Program-made: the position numbers and the translations under genes
Assembly (NCBI GenBank): GCA_029940115.1
Contig: JAOZRQ010000472.1
Location: forward strand, 1-5,607
DNA from: Desulfobacterales bacterium
GTDB lineage: Bacteria > Desulfobacterota > Desulfobacteria > Desulfobacterales > 4be13
Length of the DNA stretch: 5,607 bases
Direction: 5' to 3'
Shown: piece after piece, positions 4,475 through 5,607 of the stretch
Layout: every line of letters starts with the position of its first letter
How positions within the stretch are numbered: the stretch's first letter is position 1
The notes under the pieces: generated by a model
Databases searched by the model: none
Told to the model about the DNA's origin: nothing
The model's input: only the letters and a program-made list of their open reading frames with translations

Positions 4475-5513
4475 TCAGATCATCCCATATTGGCGAAAAA
4501 AGATCAAAGCGGTCCATATTTTTGACGGCCTCACCGGCTTTGTCCATCATCTGTTGGGCGATATCATCCTTTTCCGAAGCTTCCTTCTTATAAAGGCGGT
4601 ATGCGGCCCGAGCTTGGACAAATGACGGAGAGGGCAGCACATCTTCTTGGGCCTGAATGTCTGTTTTGGACAAAATCAGTCTGTCTGATTCTGTATCCGA
4701 ATGAAACTGGCAGTAAAGCCCTAAGACAAAGATGCCGAAAGGGGTGTTCGGGTTAAACTCCGACGACATGTTCACAGCCTTTTTGGCCGCTTCTGCCAAT
4801 CTTTTTTCATATCCTCTTTTATCCATACGGTACAATTCATAAAGAATTCTTACTCGTGTGAAAGCAACTGCCAGCTCGTTGTCAACTTTTTCCTCTGCCT
4901 TATCAACCCATTCCAAGGCGTTTGTCATTGCCTGGATTTTCTTTTCCGGGGCTGACACGCCTTTTCCCTTAGGTAAGACACTCAGACCTCTTTTGAGATA
5001 ATTTTCTGAAATAAAATGATAAATTTGCCATGATGGTTTTATGTCGTCGTGCTTCCATTCAGGAGAATCAGAGCGGTCACAAAGATCTAAAAGAATACGG
5101 ATCGCTTTTTCCAGCCAGTTGTTGCGGAACTTATAAGGAATGTCGTTGGGAGATACTGCTTTTTCATAAAGTTTCTCTGCTTTTTCTGTCAGATACCGGG
5201 CAACCCCTTTTTCTATCTCTGAAAAGAAAGATTCCGATACCTCAGACTTATTGGAACTCCCTTGGGAAAAAGCTCCGACAATAGGGCAGTTGACAGATTT
5301 GTCTCCGAACAGGCGCAACGCTATGGCCAGATTCTCTGAATCTCCTTGTTTTACAAAAGCATCTATTGCTGATTTGAAAGCTTCTTTGCGCCCTTTTTCA
5401 AGAATCTTCTTAAGCTTGACATAGCTTTCATGGGAATCCGCTATGATCGTCTCCAGTTCGAAATCGCTATCCATGGCGTTGTCAAGCAGGTGCTGGTCGT
5501 TTTCTGACATCAC
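4458..5513 (-). CDS. N-terminal TPR part of TPR-CHAT, with an extra N-terminal extension
   Basis: A 351-residue, mostly helical protein. From about residue 105 it follows the N-terminal helical repeats of Scalindua TPR-CHAT as remembered (KAEKLYEKAVSP, KAIRILLDL, SVLPKG...APEKK, ALEWVDKAEEKV, then QARAAYRLYKKE...MMDKAGEAV). This region binds gRAMP in the Craspase complex. Residues 1-104 have no counterpart in that protein and hold two or three further predicted helices. The start is GTG at 5513 or, more likely, ATG at 5510, which sits 9 bases after GGAAAGGA. The last residues, SPIWDDLIGY, line up with SHRLWDETVGF, after which the match continues in another frame, so the stop at 4458 is premature. 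No transmembrane segment or signal peptide is seen. Confidence 0.8.
   Translation of the reverse strand: MMSENDQHLLDNAMDSDFELETIIADSHESYVKLKKILEKGRKEAFKSAIDAFVKQGDSENLAIALRLFGDKSVNCPIVGAFSQGSSNKSEVSESFFSEIEKGVARYLTEKAEKLYEKAVSPNDIPYKFRNNWLEKAIRILLDLCDRSDSPEWKHDDIKPSWQIYHFISENYLKRGLSVLPKGKGVSAPEKKIQAMTNALEWVDKAEEKVDNELAVAFTRVRILYELYRMDKRGYEKRLAEAAKKAVNMSSEFNPNTPFGIFVLGLYCQFHSDTESDRLILSKTDIQAQEDVLPSPSFVQARAAYRLYKKEASEKDDIAQQMMDKAGEAVKNMDRFDLFSPIWDDLIGYSL
4460..4472 (-). other. probable one-base frameshift in TPR-CHAT
   Basis: The upstream frame ends GGA TAT TCG CTC TGA. Adding one base after TAT gives ATT CGC TCT GAA AAA, which continues as IRSEKIDGWQKLAW in the downstream frame and aligns with Scalindua IERLKGDSSTLWRDFA. 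An A6 run follows (4454-4459 area), but it lies after the stop and does not fit a classical slippery site. Confidence 0.65.
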
Positions 5514-5519
5514 GGGCTA

Positions 5520-5527
5520 TCCTTTCC
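5520..5527 (-). promoter_or_regulatory. ribosome binding site of TPR-CHAT
   Basis: GGAAAGGA on the minus strand lies 6 bases before the GTG at 5513 and 9 bases before the adjacent ATG at 5510. The spacing favours ATG slightly. It is the only strong Shine-Dalgarno sequence in the CRISPR block, which supports one native start here and none at 4474, 3476 or 2557. Confidence 0.7.
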
Positions 5528-5546
5528 GCCTTTATTGTTTGGGGAA

Positions 5547-5577
5547 GTTATATGGCTCTCTGGTAATCCGTGTTGAA
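5547..5577 (-). promoter_or_regulatory. possible weak promoter upstream of TPR-CHAT
   Basis: TTCAAC (5577-5572) and TATAAC (5552-5547) on the minus strand are 19 bases apart, longer than the usual 17. The -10-like box matches five of six consensus bases. Chance occurrence in AT-rich DNA is likely, and the unit may instead be driven from beyond the window. Confidence 0.2.
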
Positions 5578-5607
5578 GCTCTTTCCCTTACAAAACAGTC
5601 TCTCGGA
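5548..5607 (-). CDS. possible 3' end of an upstream gene, cut by the window edge
   Basis: One minus-strand frame is open from the edge to a TAA at 5550-5548 (19 residues ending TDYQRAI), 34 bases before the TPR-CHAT start region. A second frame is also open here to about 5531, so coding cannot be shown. Type III-E loci often carry other accessory genes next to TPR-CHAT, but this piece is too short to identify. Confidence 0.2.
   Translation of the reverse strand, partial: SERLFCKGKSFNTDYQRAI

Larger units (their letters stand above)
3452..5513 (-). pseudogene. TPR-CHAT gene (type III-E Craspase peptidase) with frameshift and 3' truncation
   Basis: Taken together, the two overlapping frames give about 680 residues in the order and spacing of one TPR-CHAT protein (about 717 residues in Scalindua, minus its lost C-terminus, plus about 100 extra N-terminal residues here). 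In family members the peptidase is held by Cas7-11 and switched by target RNA. It is encoded next to the gRAMP gene, as it is here. One missing base near 4467 would restore LIGY-IRSEKIDG. The 3' lesion is a true deletion, because no frame downstream of 3461 encodes the missing CHAT end. Confidence 0.78.

Noticed and set aside
4450..4475. programmed ribosomal frameshift joining TPR and CHAT
   Set aside because: The A6 run lies after the stop codon of the first frame and the shifted-frame homology changes before it, so no usable slippery site is present. A one-base loss is simpler.

Overview
The window carries two unrelated blocks, both read from the minus strand. The left block (about 1-1600) is clearly GC-richer and holds one intact gene, a membrane-anchored HlyD-type adaptor with an N-terminal GAF-like region. 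The right block (about 1946-5607) is AT-richer and holds the broken remains of a type III-E CRISPR effector module: a TPR-CHAT protease gene followed by a gRAMP/Cas7-11 gene. No species can be named from the sequence. A GAF-HlyD adaptor together with a type III-E module would fit a Desulfobacterota-like (deltaproteobacterial) or related anaerobe, but that is inference. The base-composition contrast suggests the CRISPR block was acquired.

Layout in transcription order of the right block. A possible gene tail lies at 5548-5607. TPR-CHAT starts at about 5510-5513, is frame-broken near 4467 and stops at 3452. Its sequence matches Scalindua TPR-CHAT, as I remember it, up to the residues just before the catalytic Cys-His-Gly motif. 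There it is joined, within about 10 nt of shared sequence (3461-3470), to a gRAMP reading frame that begins near the end of the second Cas7 domain. The gRAMP frame encodes a nearly complete third Cas7 domain (Cas7.3) with its catalytic Asp and zinc-finger residues. It then breaks frame at about 2746-2785, and the sequence resumes in another frame with the last part of the fourth Cas7 domain (Cas7.4) and the characteristic gRAMP C-terminal tail ending in TPWEPW. That tail runs in frame into a charged linker and a cold-shock (OB-fold) domain, ending at 1946. A 400-bp non-coding stretch with a hairpin and a large inverted repeat separates this from the adaptor gene at 1540-113.

Function. An intact type III-E system (Craspase) uses Cas7-11 and a crRNA to bind and cut target RNA, and activates the caspase-like TPR-CHAT peptidase. 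Here both catalytic residues of the CHAT domain are gone. So are the crRNA-processing domain (Cas7.1), Cas11, Cas7.2, the insertion domain and most of Cas7.4. As assembled the module cannot be a working Craspase. It is a deletion derivative or relic, unless the deletions are assembly artefacts. The most novel point is the cold-shock domain fused to the gRAMP C-terminus. Homology statements rest on remembered sequences of DiCas7-11 and Scalindua TPR-CHAT, not on a database search.
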